Shown here: positions 29,316 to 35,906 of the stretch, piece by piece
Numbering within the stretch: the first letter of the stretch is position 1
How the letters are laid out: each line of letters opens with the position of its first letter
DNA from: Gammaproteobacteria bacterium
Lineage (GTDB): Bacteria; Pseudomonadota; Gammaproteobacteria; Methylococcales; Methylococcaceae
DNA length: 35,906 nucleotides
Reading direction: 5' to 3'
NCBI GenBank assembly: GCA_009922685.1
Contig: RFVA01000022.1
Span: 1 to 35,906 of the forward strand
The notes under the pieces: model-generated
Database searches by the model: none
What the model saw: the letters and a program-made list of their open reading frames with translations, nothing else
What the model was told of the DNA's origin: nothing
Position numbers and translations under genes: made by a program

Positions 29316-29801
29316 GTGAAATTTCCATCCATTCAGAAAATTTTGACTTCATCGTTCGTCCTCAGCTTGGTCCTTCTCGGAGGGTGTAACAAGGAAATGG
29401 GGGCTGCTCTTGGTTCAGCGGCTGGCGTCATAGGTTCATCATATCTTCCGGCTGGAGCCGTTCCGGTTGGAAGCGCGGTACAAGTGATGGGCAATCAAAT
29501 CGGCGGACTTGTTGGCGAGCAAATTGCCCAATATCTGGATGCCGCTGAACGAAAGCAGGCCGAAAAAGCAGCACTAGACTCTTTGAACAGTAAATCAACT
29601 GGCAGCGGGTCAACCCAGAGTTGGACCAGTAGGACCAATAACGGGATTTCAGGCGGATCGACAATTATTGCTCAAGACAATGCTAGTGATGGTCGAGTAT
29701 GCAGAATCCAGCGCAACTTTATCAATGTTCGAGGCAAGGACATTGAGGAAACGGACCGCCTTTGTCGTGATCCTCAATCAGGGGCTTGGATCAAGGTATG
29801 A
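29316..29801 (+). CDS. Glycine-zipper outer-membrane lipoprotein (17-kDa surface antigen-like)
   Basis: 161 aa. A signal peptide ends in the lipobox LLGGC, giving a lipid-anchored Cys at about residue 24. A small-residue glycine-zipper segment follows (GAALGSAAGVIGSSYL, then GNQIGGLVGEQIAQYLD), then a Ser/Thr-rich linker and a C-terminal module with the pattern CR...R.CR.P..G.W, similar to the 17-kDa surface antigen family. Start is GTG at 29316 with GAGGTG upstream. Its stop overlaps the next gene by 4 nt. Probably an envelope or structural lipoprotein; no specific function can be given. Base composition is visibly more A/T-rich than the flanking operons. Confidence 0.8.
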   Translation: MKFPSIQKILTSSFVLSLVLLGGCNKEMGAALGSAAGVIGSSYLPAGAVPVGSAVQVMGNQIGGLVGEQIAQYLDAAERKQAEKAALDSLNSKSTGSGSTQSWTSRTNNGISGGSTIIAQDNASDGRVCRIQRNFINVRGKDIEETDRLCRDPQSGAWIKV

Positions 29802-30487
29802 GCATCACCCATCCGATCTCATACAGCCTGTCCAGATATGGTTTTATTTTGTGTGCGGTGACGGTTGCTTTGGCGACAGAAGCGTGGGCTGAGATCTACC
29901 CGTGTCCGCCTGTTCCCCCTGCTGATTCTGAGTTCTGGAAGCCGATGAGCTACTCACTTGAGGCTGAGGGCAAAAGTCATAACCTTATTGCACAAGGTCA
30001 AATTCAACCTGGGGAAGCCCGGCGTCTGAAGGATAAACTCACGAGTGCCATGCGTTTGCCGGGAGGCATTAATGAGGTCCTATTGAATTCACCTGGCGGT
30101 GACTCCGTTGAAGGTGAGAGCATCGGCCGTTTGCTGAGAGAGCTTGGGATTCCTACTCGCATATCAGCAGGCTCCTTTTGCGTGAGTGCCTGTTCGGTTG
30201 CCTTTCTTGGCGGGGTTTTCAGAACAGTAGAAGCCGGGGGAACCTACAGCGTCCATATGTTTAGCAATTTTGCAAATCTGAATGAGAATGCTCAGTTGAA
30301 AAACTCCGTCAACGCGCTAAAGAAGATGGAGCAAGAGTCCGCAAAATATGCTGCCGATCGGTATCAGTTTCTTTTAGAAATGGGTATCTCGCCCGAGGTT
30401 GCCAAGCATGGCTTCACCATTGAAAGTAAGGACATATCATGTCCACCGCTCACTATTCTTAAGCGCTGGAATGTCGATAACAGTTAG
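29798..30487 (+). CDS. Periplasmic ClpP/crotonase-fold protein (COG3904-like)
   Basis: 229 aa from the ATG at 29798 (ATGA overlap with the lipoprotein gene; a TTG at 29786 is rejected). A signal peptide ends around ATEAWA. The core reads LLNSPGGDSVEGESIGRLL, then AGSFCVSACSVAFLGG, then GGTYSVHMF. This is the layout of ClpP-like serine-protease-fold proteins of the COG3904 group: the oxyanion-type GGD, a nucleophile Ser in CVSAC, and a candidate His in SVHMF. Proteolytic activity is not proven for this group. Coupling with the lipoprotein suggests a joint role at the cell envelope. Confidence 0.8.
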   Translation: MSITHPISYSLSRYGFILCAVTVALATEAWAEIYPCPPVPPADSEFWKPMSYSLEAEGKSHNLIAQGQIQPGEARRLKDKLTSAMRLPGGINEVLLNSPGGDSVEGESIGRLLRELGIPTRISAGSFCVSACSVAFLGGVFRTVEAGGTYSVHMFSNFANLNENAQLKNSVNALKKMEQESAKYAADRYQFLLEMGISPEVAKHGFTIESKDISCPPLTILKRWNVDNS

Positions 30488-30531
30488 GTCCCAATGCTTC
30501 ATTTAAATCAGCCTCTTGCGCAAAAGACATC

Positions 30532-30831
30532 ATGAAGAAAACCACCATTAATATTCTGAGTACCATCAGCATGTCGCTGATTCTGAGTTGTGGTATGACT
30601 CAAGCAATGAGCATGGATGACGGTTTAGCCCCCTCATCCTCTCAACCAGGAGTAAACAAAGCAAAGGGAAAGAAAAAGTCAAAAGCTGACTCTACTCAAA
30701 GTAGGGCTTATGGTGATGATCAGGCATTAAGCGGAGGCAAACAAGAATCGTTGCGCCCGCCCGATGCCCCTGCGGGATTGGTCAACCCCTGCCAGATGGC
30801 TGATTCCCCCAAATGGTGCGATGAAAAATAG
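30532..30831 (+). CDS. Small secreted hypothetical protein
   Basis: 99 aa with a clear signal peptide (MKKTTINILSTISMSLILSC); cleavage may follow TQA, or the LILSC could serve as a weak lipobox. The mature part is charged and low-complexity (KAKGKKKSKAD), proline-rich near the end, with two cysteines (NPCQM and KWCDE) that could form a disulfide. No family recognised. It follows the ClpP-like gene in the same direction after 44 nt. Confidence 0.6.
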   Translation: MKKTTINILSTISMSLILSCGMTQAMSMDDGLAPSSSQPGVNKAKGKKKSKADSTQSRAYGDDQALSGGKQESLRPPDAPAGLVNPCQMADSPKWCDEK

Positions 30832-30857
30832 ACGGCTCCTACGTTCGTCCACAGCCG

Positions 30858-31472
30858 ATGAGAAGATTCCAGAAGTACCTCAAAGGGAGGCTTAATAAGC
30901 CCAGTGTATCCCCCTCGAATGGCTGGCTCGATAGAAACAAATCCGCGCTGGAGCTCTTTGCTATCTGGATCGAGTCGGTGGGTGTCTTAGTTGCCGCGCT
31001 TTTCGCAATACAGCAATATGCAAGCAATTCAGCAGCTGAGCAGGTCAATAAAACCCTCAGCTACATTGATCGATTTCATTCCGAAGGTGTGGGTAATGCT
31101 CGCGAACAATTTGAGCGGGTCTTTGATGAGCGCAAGGATGAAATTTTTAGGATATCCGCGAATCCAGAATCAGAGACTGAGTTTCCCCTTTATTTGAAGC
31201 GCATCGTAGAGGAGCAGAAGCTTGAAATTCCAATGACCGTAATTCTCGAGTTCTTTGATGAATTAAACATCTGCACAGAAGCCAATCTTTGTGATGAAAA
31301 AACGGCGGTACGTTTTTTTGGCAAGTATGCCTGGGATTTTTCGGGACTGATGAAGCCATATATTGTTCAGCTTCGCAGCGAATATCATGACCCCATGATT
31401 GGTATGGGCATCCTTCGCATTGGTCATGCCTTCTGGAAGCTCCAGAGGCGAGAGTCATCTGGGAGTCAATGA
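30858..31472 (+). CDS. Single-span membrane protein, hypothetical (DUF4760-like)
   Basis: 204 aa. One hydrophobic span near residues 32-53 (LELFAIWIESVGVLVAALFAIQ) is preceded by a basic N-terminus, so the C-terminal domain is probably cytoplasmic or periplasmic depending on topology. The rest is helical and charged (LSYIDRFHSEGVGNAREQFERVF; VILEFFDELNIC). The pattern of one membrane helix followed by a 'family-unknown' helical domain loosely resembles DUF4760. The real function is unknown. Last gene of the accessory block before the transposase remnant. Confidence 0.6.
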   Translation: MRRFQKYLKGRLNKPSVSPSNGWLDRNKSALELFAIWIESVGVLVAALFAIQQYASNSAAEQVNKTLSYIDRFHSEGVGNAREQFERVFDERKDEIFRISANPESETEFPLYLKRIVEEQKLEIPMTVILEFFDELNICTEANLCDEKTAVRFFGKYAWDFSGLMKPYIVQLRSEYHDPMIGMGILRIGHAFWKLQRRESSGSQ

Positions 31473-31822
31473 AAGATCAGATTTGCCGATAGCGATCTGT
31501 CGTAGTCTCATGCAAGCGGATACCCTGATGGATGGAAGATACGCCATCATCAGAACAAGAAGGAAAGCCTCCAGGCGGCATAAAAGCTCTATTTCACCAA
31601 GTGATGAGATGGTTGCTCGTTTCGCCAGAGGCCTGCAGCGATTTCCTTTCGATGCTTCAAGGAAACACGTAATAGAGGCTGTGCCTGAACATATGGACAA
31701 TGTAGAGCTGAACAGCCTTCCGGGGAAGATCAACTCGATGTCTTCAGGAAATCCTTTCAGGCCGTTGAGTAAGACCTGAAGCTTTGATGGTTTTTTGGGT
31801 CTGCTGAACATTTTGGGAGGGG
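31473..31822. other. 350-nt gap holding an insertion-sequence scar
   Basis: No intact gene. About half (31613-31800) is the decayed IS256 transposase described separately. The remaining 31473-31612 has open frames on both strands, but none resembles a protein I recognise. Confidence 0.6.
31613..31800 (-). mobile_element. IS256-family transposase remnant, two frameshifts
   Basis: On the minus strand three adjacent segments in three different frames together follow the central part of IS256-type (Mutator) transposases. 31766 downwards reads NGLKGFPEDIELIFPG. 31716 down to 31666 reads AVQLYIVHMFRHSLYYV. 31663 down to 31613 reads SLKHRKEIAAGLWRNEQ. Canonical members read roughly DGLKGFPEAIE..FP..VQLCIVH.VRHSL.YVSWKHRKEVAADL. 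The catalytic N-terminal and C-terminal parts are gone, so it cannot move. It marks past insertion at the edge of the accessory block. Confidence 0.85.
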
Positions 31823-33385
31823 TTAAACTCTCTCAAGGGGTTTGATCGCAGCCTCCTGCAAGACGAGCTCTCGATGTTGCCGCGCCTGCGCCTTGATCTC
31901 TTCCTGAAGTGCGGGGGCGATCGATGCCAGGTTTTTGAATTGCATGCCCATCCTTGGATTGGAGGACAGCTGATCGCGATGCTTTATCAGAAAATCCCAA
32001 TAAAGCGTTGTATAAGGACAGGCCTTTGGGCCCACCCGTTGCTTTGAGTCATAGGTGCAAGATGCACAGTAATTGCTCATCCGATGAATGTATTGGCCAC
32101 TCGCGACATAGGGCTTGCTTGCCATAAGGCCGCCATCGCCAAACTGCCCCATCCCGATCGTATTCGGAAGTTCGACCCATTCCACCGCATCAACATAGAC
32201 GGCAAGAAACCATTCATGAATGGCGTCAGGCCGCACGCCAAAAAGAAGGGCATACAAGCTGATGACCATGAGCCTTTGAATGTGGTGCGCATAGCCTAGG
32301 GAAAGGCTTTGGACGAGACATTGGGAAAGGCAATTCATTGAGGTCTCGCCTGTCCAGAAGAATCCTGGAAGATCCTGAGAGGCTGCCAGCGCATTCAATT
32401 CCTGATAGGCCGGCATCTGCGTCCAGTAGATGCCCCGGACATATTCTCGCCAACCGAGAACCTGCCGGATAAAGCCCTCGGCCGACGCCAGGGCAATGGC
32501 TCCCTCCCGGTAACGTTCTTCAACCGCGCGGACGACCTCCTGAGCAGACAAGAGCTTAAGATTCATGGCCATAGAAAGCTGCGAGTGAAAAAGGCACGGC
32601 TCTCCTTGCCACATGGCATCTTCATAGGGACCAAAAAGAGCCAGTCGATGGTCCAGAAAATCGATGAGCGCCTGATCGGCCTCTTCCGGTGTCATGGGCC
32701 AACTGAAGTCATTTAGGGATCCTGGATGATCGGGAAACCGCTCTTGAACCAGAGCTAAAACCTCTTGTGTTAGGGCATTTGGCACAAACCCAAGCGGCTT
32801 TTGCGATTCTTTAGGTCCCTCTTTGCCAAAGCTTTTGCGATTATCCGCATCAAAGTTCCACTGACCGCCTTCAGGTTCACCGCCATCCATCAGGATGTCA
32901 TGCTGCTTTCGAAGGGCTCGGTACCAATACTCCATTCGGATCTGGCGCCGACCTGAGGTAAAGGCCACAAAGTCGCGAATGGTTGCAAAAAAGGTCCGGT
33001 CATCCCTGATTTCAAGGGTAAGATCGTGCCGACGGGCAATCCTTTTCATGTCCTGAAGCACCCGCCACTCGCCAGGTGCTGTCATGATCAGCTGGCGAGG
33101 GGAGTGTCGCTGAATCGCTGCGCTAAGTTCGAGTGTCAGCGTGCCGAGATTTTCGGGATCATCAAGAGATCGATATTCAAGCGGCCAGCCCCTCGCCTCC
33201 AGTCTCGCTCTGAAATGGCGCATGGCGGCTAGAAAAACGGCAATCCTTGGCTTGCTAGACCACACCTGCGTGCTCTCTTCCCTGACCTCCGCCATCCAGA
33301 TTTTATCCACCAGGGGATCAAAGCCATCAAAGGCGGAAGCGTCGAGGTTGAGCTGATCGCCTAGGACCAGAATCAAGTTTCTCAT
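31823..33385 (-). CDS. Iron-sulfur bacterial cryptochrome/photolyase (FeS-BCP, PhrB-type)
   Basis: 520 aa. The N-terminal Rossmann domain (ILVLGDQLN) and the C-terminal FAD-binding helical domain are complete. Four cysteines, Cys352 (MNCL), Cys440 and Cys443 (NYCASC) and Cys456 (KACPYT), match the [4Fe-4S] ligands of the Agrobacterium (6-4) photolyase PhrB (350, 438, 441, 454) with a constant offset of two. This class repairs (6-4) photoproducts or acts as a photoreceptor and uses a lumazine (6,7-dimethyl-8-ribityllumazine) as antenna rather than a folate. It is divergent from the DUF2256 gene (90 nt apart) and next to a GTP-derived-cofactor cluster, which may or may not supply a chromophore. 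Confidence 0.94.
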   Translation of the reverse strand: MRNLILVLGDQLNLDASAFDGFDPLVDKIWMAEVREESTQVWSSKPRIAVFLAAMRHFRARLEARGWPLEYRSLDDPENLGTLTLELSAAIQRHSPRQLIMTAPGEWRVLQDMKRIARRHDLTLEIRDDRTFFATIRDFVAFTSGRRQIRMEYWYRALRKQHDILMDGGEPEGGQWNFDADNRKSFGKEGPKESQKPLGFVPNALTQEVLALVQERFPDHPGSLNDFSWPMTPEEADQALIDFLDHRLALFGPYEDAMWQGEPCLFHSQLSMAMNLKLLSAQEVVRAVEERYREGAIALASAEGFIRQVLGWREYVRGIYWTQMPAYQELNALAASQDLPGFFWTGETSMNCLSQCLVQSLSLGYAHHIQRLMVISLYALLFGVRPDAIHEWFLAVYVDAVEWVELPNTIGMGQFGDGGLMASKPYVASGQYIHRMSNYCASCTYDSKQRVGPKACPYTTLYWDFLIKHRDQLSSNPRMGMQFKNLASIAPALQEEIKAQARQHRELVLQEAAIKPLERV

Positions 33386-33476
33386 GACGGATAAATCTCC
33401 ATGGCTAGGAATTTGTGAATTTAATGGCGGTCGGGTAGAAAAAAGCGTGATTCAAACCTTAAACCATTAGAGCGTG

Positions 33477-33659
33477 ATGAAGACCGAAAAAAGGCGGGCT
33501 ACAGAGGATTTTAAAGGGAATAAGTCCACCCTCCCCCGAAAGACCTGTCAGGCCTGTGGTCGGGTCATGGTCTGGCGAAAATCATGGGCCAAAAATTGGG
33601 CTTCAGTTCAATTCTGTTCAAACCGCTGTCGAAAGAATAAGGCTCCTTCCGATCTTTAA
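33477..33659 (+). CDS. DUF2256 zinc-finger-like protein
   Basis: 60 aa from the ATG at 33477 (a GTG lies just before, at 33474). The motif KTCQACGRVMVWRKSW and FCSNRCRK give the C-x2-C...C-x3-C pattern of DUF2256, whose genes are, to my knowledge, commonly found next to FeS-type cryptochrome/photolyase genes. A metal-binding role is suggested by the cysteines; the function is unknown. Transcribed divergently from the photolyase. Confidence 0.88.
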   Translation: MKTEKRRATEDFKGNKSTLPRKTCQACGRVMVWRKSWAKNWASVQFCSNRCRKNKAPSDL

Positions 33660-33888
33660 GTGAGGGCCGCCGTCTTTAAGTGGGGCAAACCTCACAAGCT
33701 CTTTTGGGTGGGGTTAGGTTCCTTAAGGGATTGGCTCTTTTAACTGGGGCTTATGATTCGGCCGGATCCAAGAAACGGCATTGAGCTTCTTCTTCAGGAT
33801 GATACCCAGATATGTATGCGGTCTATACCTTGAGTTCAATCGGGTCGCGTGTTTGGTTTGGGCGGGTTGTTGGGGTGCTCTTGGGGCC

Positions 33889-34596
33889 TCAATTCGAGAT
33901 GTCCTTTTGGGCATCTGATCCGCCGGTGGGGGATGGCCGGTAAAGCAGAAAGCCGGACTTTAGGAAGGATAGGGATAGCAGCAAGGTGACGGCACTGGCG
34001 GTCCAATAGACCCCTTGATCAGTGACGATGGGTGCAAGGCAGATTGCCAAAGCCATCACCGAGGTGATGCCAATCGCTCGGGTGACCCAGGTTCCTTGAA
34101 TCGCCTTTTCGGTTGGTTTGATGCTGCGACAGAAGAGAATAAAGAGATAGCGATAGCTTGCAGGCAACAGAATCCAGAGGCCTACCTGCCGGTCTTCGAT
34201 CAGCAAGAGGCAAATCGCCAAAAAGAGTAGCGCATCACTTTCCTGATCAAAGACCTCGCCAAAAGGGGAGGCCATGCCAGACTTTCTGGCGATCCAGCCA
34301 TCGAGGCCATCGCTGAGGAGCGCTATCATGATGGCCGCTGCGGTTAACGCGAGAGAAAGGTCGTTTTTTGCCATTAGGACTAATGCAAGCGTTACTCTGA
34401 TGAGTGTCAGAATGTTGCCGGCTCCGAAGCCCTTGTTTGGGGTATAACTCCCCCGGAAGCGAATCAGAAGACCCAGTATGGAGCCCCCCGCTATCGCTAA
34501 TAGAGGGAAGCTTGATCGTTCGAGCATAAAGGCTAGAACCCCCATGGCCATCAAGGTGGCGTGTTGGCGGGTCCAGACGGAGAGTCGTTCGTTCAT
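33889..34596 (-). CDS. CDP-alcohol phosphatidyltransferase family membrane protein
   Basis: 235 aa with several membrane spans. The full family motif D-x2-DG-x2-AR-x8-G-x3-D-x3-D is present at SDGLDGWIARKSGMASPFGE followed by VFDQESD. Such enzymes transfer a phosphoalcohol from, or a phosphatidyl group of, a CDP-activated donor to an alcohol (as in PgsA, PssA). The gene is divergent from the glycosyltransferase (62 nt between starts) and not next to other phospholipid genes, so a special polar acceptor is possible. In related clusters a member of this family appears with the ribA-like and PTPS genes. Confidence 0.88.
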   Translation of the reverse strand: MNERLSVWTRQHATLMAMGVLAFMLERSSFPLLAIAGGSILGLLIRFRGSYTPNKGFGAGNILTLIRVTLALVLMAKNDLSLALTAAAIMIALLSDGLDGWIARKSGMASPFGEVFDQESDALLFLAICLLLIEDRQVGLWILLPASYRYLFILFCRSIKPTEKAIQGTWVTRAIGITSVMALAICLAPIVTDQGVYWTASAVTLLLSLSFLKSGFLLYRPSPTGGSDAQKDISN

Positions 34597-34658
34597 GGTG
34601 TCGGGGCGGCAAGGGAGGAGGAATCTTCGATGATGATAGCAACACCTCAGAGGTTCGG

Positions 34659-35687
34659 GTGATCCCGCGCCATCAGCGCCCCTTTGTCTTGGTTTGTCAG
34701 GAAATGGCGGCTGAGGTGTCGGGAGGGCATATCTTCAATCAGCGCATGATCCTTGAGGCTGAGCGGTCAGGCGTTCCTCTTCGCGCGCTGACGCCCAATC
34801 AGGTGCTGAAAGGTGAGGGGGCTGAGGCCTCAGTGTTCCTTTGGGACAGTCTGGATATTCCTTTATTGGCGGCCTCTGGGGTCACCTCCCTTCAGGGCTC
34901 TCACGGGCTTTTCATCCATTTCCTTCCCTTTGAAAACCCCCTTTTTGAGGCGGCCGAGCGCCTTCGGTGGCGCGCACAATTCGATCGCGTCGTGGCGCAG
35001 GTTGACTTCATTATCACGACGGGGGTCAACGCGCGACAGAGGATCCAGGGTCTTTGGCCTCAAAAGCCCTGTGGGCTGGTGATTCCTGGGGTCAGTGGGG
35101 GCTTTATTGCGGCGCGGTCATCGCTTCAGCGTAGTTCCCCGCGGGGTGTGGCCCAGATCGCGACGGTTGCGGGTCTGGTCCCCGGCAAGCGGCTGTTGCC
35201 GTTACTGGAGATGTTGGCGGGCTGCCCTGGCGATTGGCATTGGCATGTGGTGAGTGGTCTCAGTGCGCCGGCTTATCGAAATGATTTTATCGCCGCACTC
35301 AAGCAATTTAATCTCAGCCAGCGAGTCACCCTTCACGATGCCCTCGGTCAGGCGGCGATGGCTAGGCTTTTGGCGGACATGGATCTATTTGCTTATTTTA
35401 GCGCCGAAGAGGTTTATGGCATGGCCTTGGCGGAGGCCGCAGCGGTGGGATTGCCGATCGTAACCACGAATGTGGGTGATGCCTCTCTCTTGGTCGAACA
35501 CGGAAAGACCGGCTGGGTCTTTCAGGTGGATGATGCTGAGGGGTATCTTCAGGGGCTCAAGGGTCTTATCTTGGATGCCGGGCGACGCGCTTCTTTTCGG
35601 GTGGCCGCTTCGAGCCTTGGAGTGAGGCCCGCGTCTTGGTCTGAGTCTTTGACGTCGATGCTGGAATTCATGGAGCCATGGCGATAA
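34659..35687 (+). CDS. GT4-family glycosyltransferase
   Basis: 342 aa, GT-B fold. The N-terminal half has EMAAEVSGGHIFNQRMI and the acceptor-side HFLPFENPLFEAAERLRW; the C-terminal half has the donor motif with E-x7-E: EEVYGMALAEAAAVGLPIV. No membrane span. GTG start at 34659; the in-frame ATG at 34704 would delete the first beta strand. Divergent from the CDP-alcohol phosphotransferase. As I recall, this GT type recurs in the same kind of ribA/PTPS/MDR/methyltransferase cluster, hence it may glycosylate the cluster product, as pterin glycosyltransferases do in cyanobacteria (inference). Confidence 0.85.
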   Translation: MIPRHQRPFVLVCQEMAAEVSGGHIFNQRMILEAERSGVPLRALTPNQVLKGEGAEASVFLWDSLDIPLLAASGVTSLQGSHGLFIHFLPFENPLFEAAERLRWRAQFDRVVAQVDFIITTGVNARQRIQGLWPQKPCGLVIPGVSGGFIAARSSLQRSSPRGVAQIATVAGLVPGKRLLPLLEMLAGCPGDWHWHVVSGLSAPAYRNDFIAALKQFNLSQRVTLHDALGQAAMARLLADMDLFAYFSAEEVYGMALAEAAAVGLPIVTTNVGDASLLVEHGKTGWVFQVDDAEGYLQGLKGLILDAGRRASFRVAASSLGVRPASWSESLTSMLEFMEPWR

Positions 35688-35703
35688 TCGCGCAAGAGCA
35701 CAT

Positions 35704-35734
35704 AAAAAAACCCCCGAGGTTGAAGTCGGGGGTT
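35704..35734 (-). terminator. Rho-independent terminator of the pmoC-like gene
   Basis: Read on the minus strand, a 9-bp stem (AACCCCCGA/TCGGGGGTT, plus positions 35709-35717 and 35726-35734) with an 8-nt loop is followed by a run of seven T residues (plus-strand A-run 35704-35710, overlapping the stem foot). It ends the transcript of the pmoC-like gene. On the plus side only TTCTT follows, so it may weakly stop the glycosyltransferase transcript. Confidence 0.88.
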
Positions 35735-35745
35735 CTTCACTCAGC

Positions 35746-35765
35746 GGCGAGACCTTTGTCTCGCC
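35746..35765. other. Perfect 8-bp hairpin between the pmoC stop and its terminator
   Basis: GGCGAGAC (35746-35753) pairs with GTCTCGCC (35758-35765) over a 4-nt loop. It has no T-run and lies in the 3' untranslated region of the minus-strand gene. Hairpins here can protect an mRNA 3' end; that role is inferred. Confidence 0.5.
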
Positions 35766-35778
35766 ATGCTCGGTTCGC

Positions 35779-35906
35779 TTAGCGGGCGATGTCCGGGCAA
35801 AGATCCCGGCCAATCAGATTACCGAAGCTAGCGAAGGCTTGCAGAAGTACACCAGCGATAGCCAGAGCCAACCAGCCAAAGAAGACAAAGCCGTAGTGCA
35901 GAGGCG
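35779..35906 (-). CDS. pmoC: Particulate methane/ammonia monooxygenase subunit C (PmoC/AmoC), C-terminal end, truncated by window edge
   Basis: The minus strand from the window end encodes 42 residues before a TAA at 35781-35779: it begins PLHYGFVFFGWLALAIAG and ends LCPDIAR. This closely follows the C-terminal membrane helix of PmoC, where, as I recall, Methylococcus has APLHYGFVIFGWLALAVMG and ends similarly after a Cys. The first incomplete codon (NCG) fits the Ala before PLHYGF. PmoC is an essential copper-binding membrane subunit of methane monooxygenase; ammonia or short-alkane oxidising relatives are possible. The rest lies beyond the window. Nothing resembling pmoA or pmoB follows downstream: a terminator and an opposite-strand glycosyltransferase do. 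Confidence 0.85.
   Translation of the reverse strand, partial: PLHYGFVFFGWLALAIAGVLLQAFASFGNLIGRDLCPDIAR

Noticed and set aside
31399-31779. Plus-strand 126-aa open frame overlapping the hypothetical membrane gene and the IS scar
   Set aside because: No recognisable domain, starts inside another gene, and covers antisense DNA of the transposase remnant.
31455-31811. Minus-strand 118-aa open frame as a gene
   Set aside because: Only its first part (NGLKGFPEDIELIFP) is meaningful; the remainder is out of frame relative to the IS256 transposase it derives from. It is a decayed remnant, not a protein.

Overview
The window looks like chromosomal DNA of a gammaproteobacterium, probably a methane oxidiser or a close relative. 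Three things point there. The gene order dacA-dat-ybeD-lipB-lipA, and the order mnmG-rsmG-parA-parB-atpIBEFHAGDC-glmU-glmS, are typical of Gammaproteobacteria. A gnd-zwf pair feeds the oxidative pentose phosphate route, which methylotrophs also use to oxidise formaldehyde. The right edge cuts into a minus-strand gene whose last 42 residues read as the C-terminus of the copper membrane monooxygenase subunit C (PmoC/AmoC family). The species cannot be named from the sequence alone.

Layout. 1-133 holds two hairpins, one a strong plus-strand terminator for a gene to the left. 134-5610 (minus) is a cell-wall and lipoate operon, dacA, dat, ybeD, mgtE, lipB, lipA, with the magnesium transporter mgtE inserted in the classical order. 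5902-17084 (plus) carries mnmG, rsmG, parA, parB, the complete F1Fo ATP synthase operon and a clear terminator. 17141-20359 holds glmU and glmS (UDP-GlcNAc supply). 20440-25192 is a tightly overlapping string: gnd, zwf, a YcgN-type cysteine-cluster protein, an Smr-domain protein and an APH/NahK-like small-molecule kinase.

25286-35687 is the most interesting part. It carries a fused GTP cyclohydrolase II/RibD-type reductase, a BchC-like zinc-free MDR dehydrogenase, a 6-pyruvoyltetrahydropterin-synthase homologue in which Glu replaces the catalytic Cys, a SAM methyltransferase interrupted by a -1 frameshift, an iron-sulfur bacterial cryptochrome/photolyase with its usual DUF2256 companion, a CDP-alcohol phosphatidyltransferase and a GT4 glycosyltransferase. 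Apart from the photoreceptor pair, these families recur together, as I remember it, in other Proteobacteria without an assigned product. I infer a pathway that starts from GTP, builds a pyrimidine/pterin/lumazine-like compound, and methylates, glycosylates and perhaps lipid-anchors it.

The cluster is split by an accessory block (about 28905-31810) that encodes small envelope proteins: a glycine-zipper lipoprotein, a ClpP-like periplasmic protein, a small secreted protein and a single-span membrane protein. The block ends in a decayed, doubly frameshifted IS256-family transposase remnant. The window ends with the pmoC-like gene, which has its own terminator and no pmoA/pmoB downstream; it is therefore either an orphan pmoC copy or the last gene of a pxmABC-type operon.
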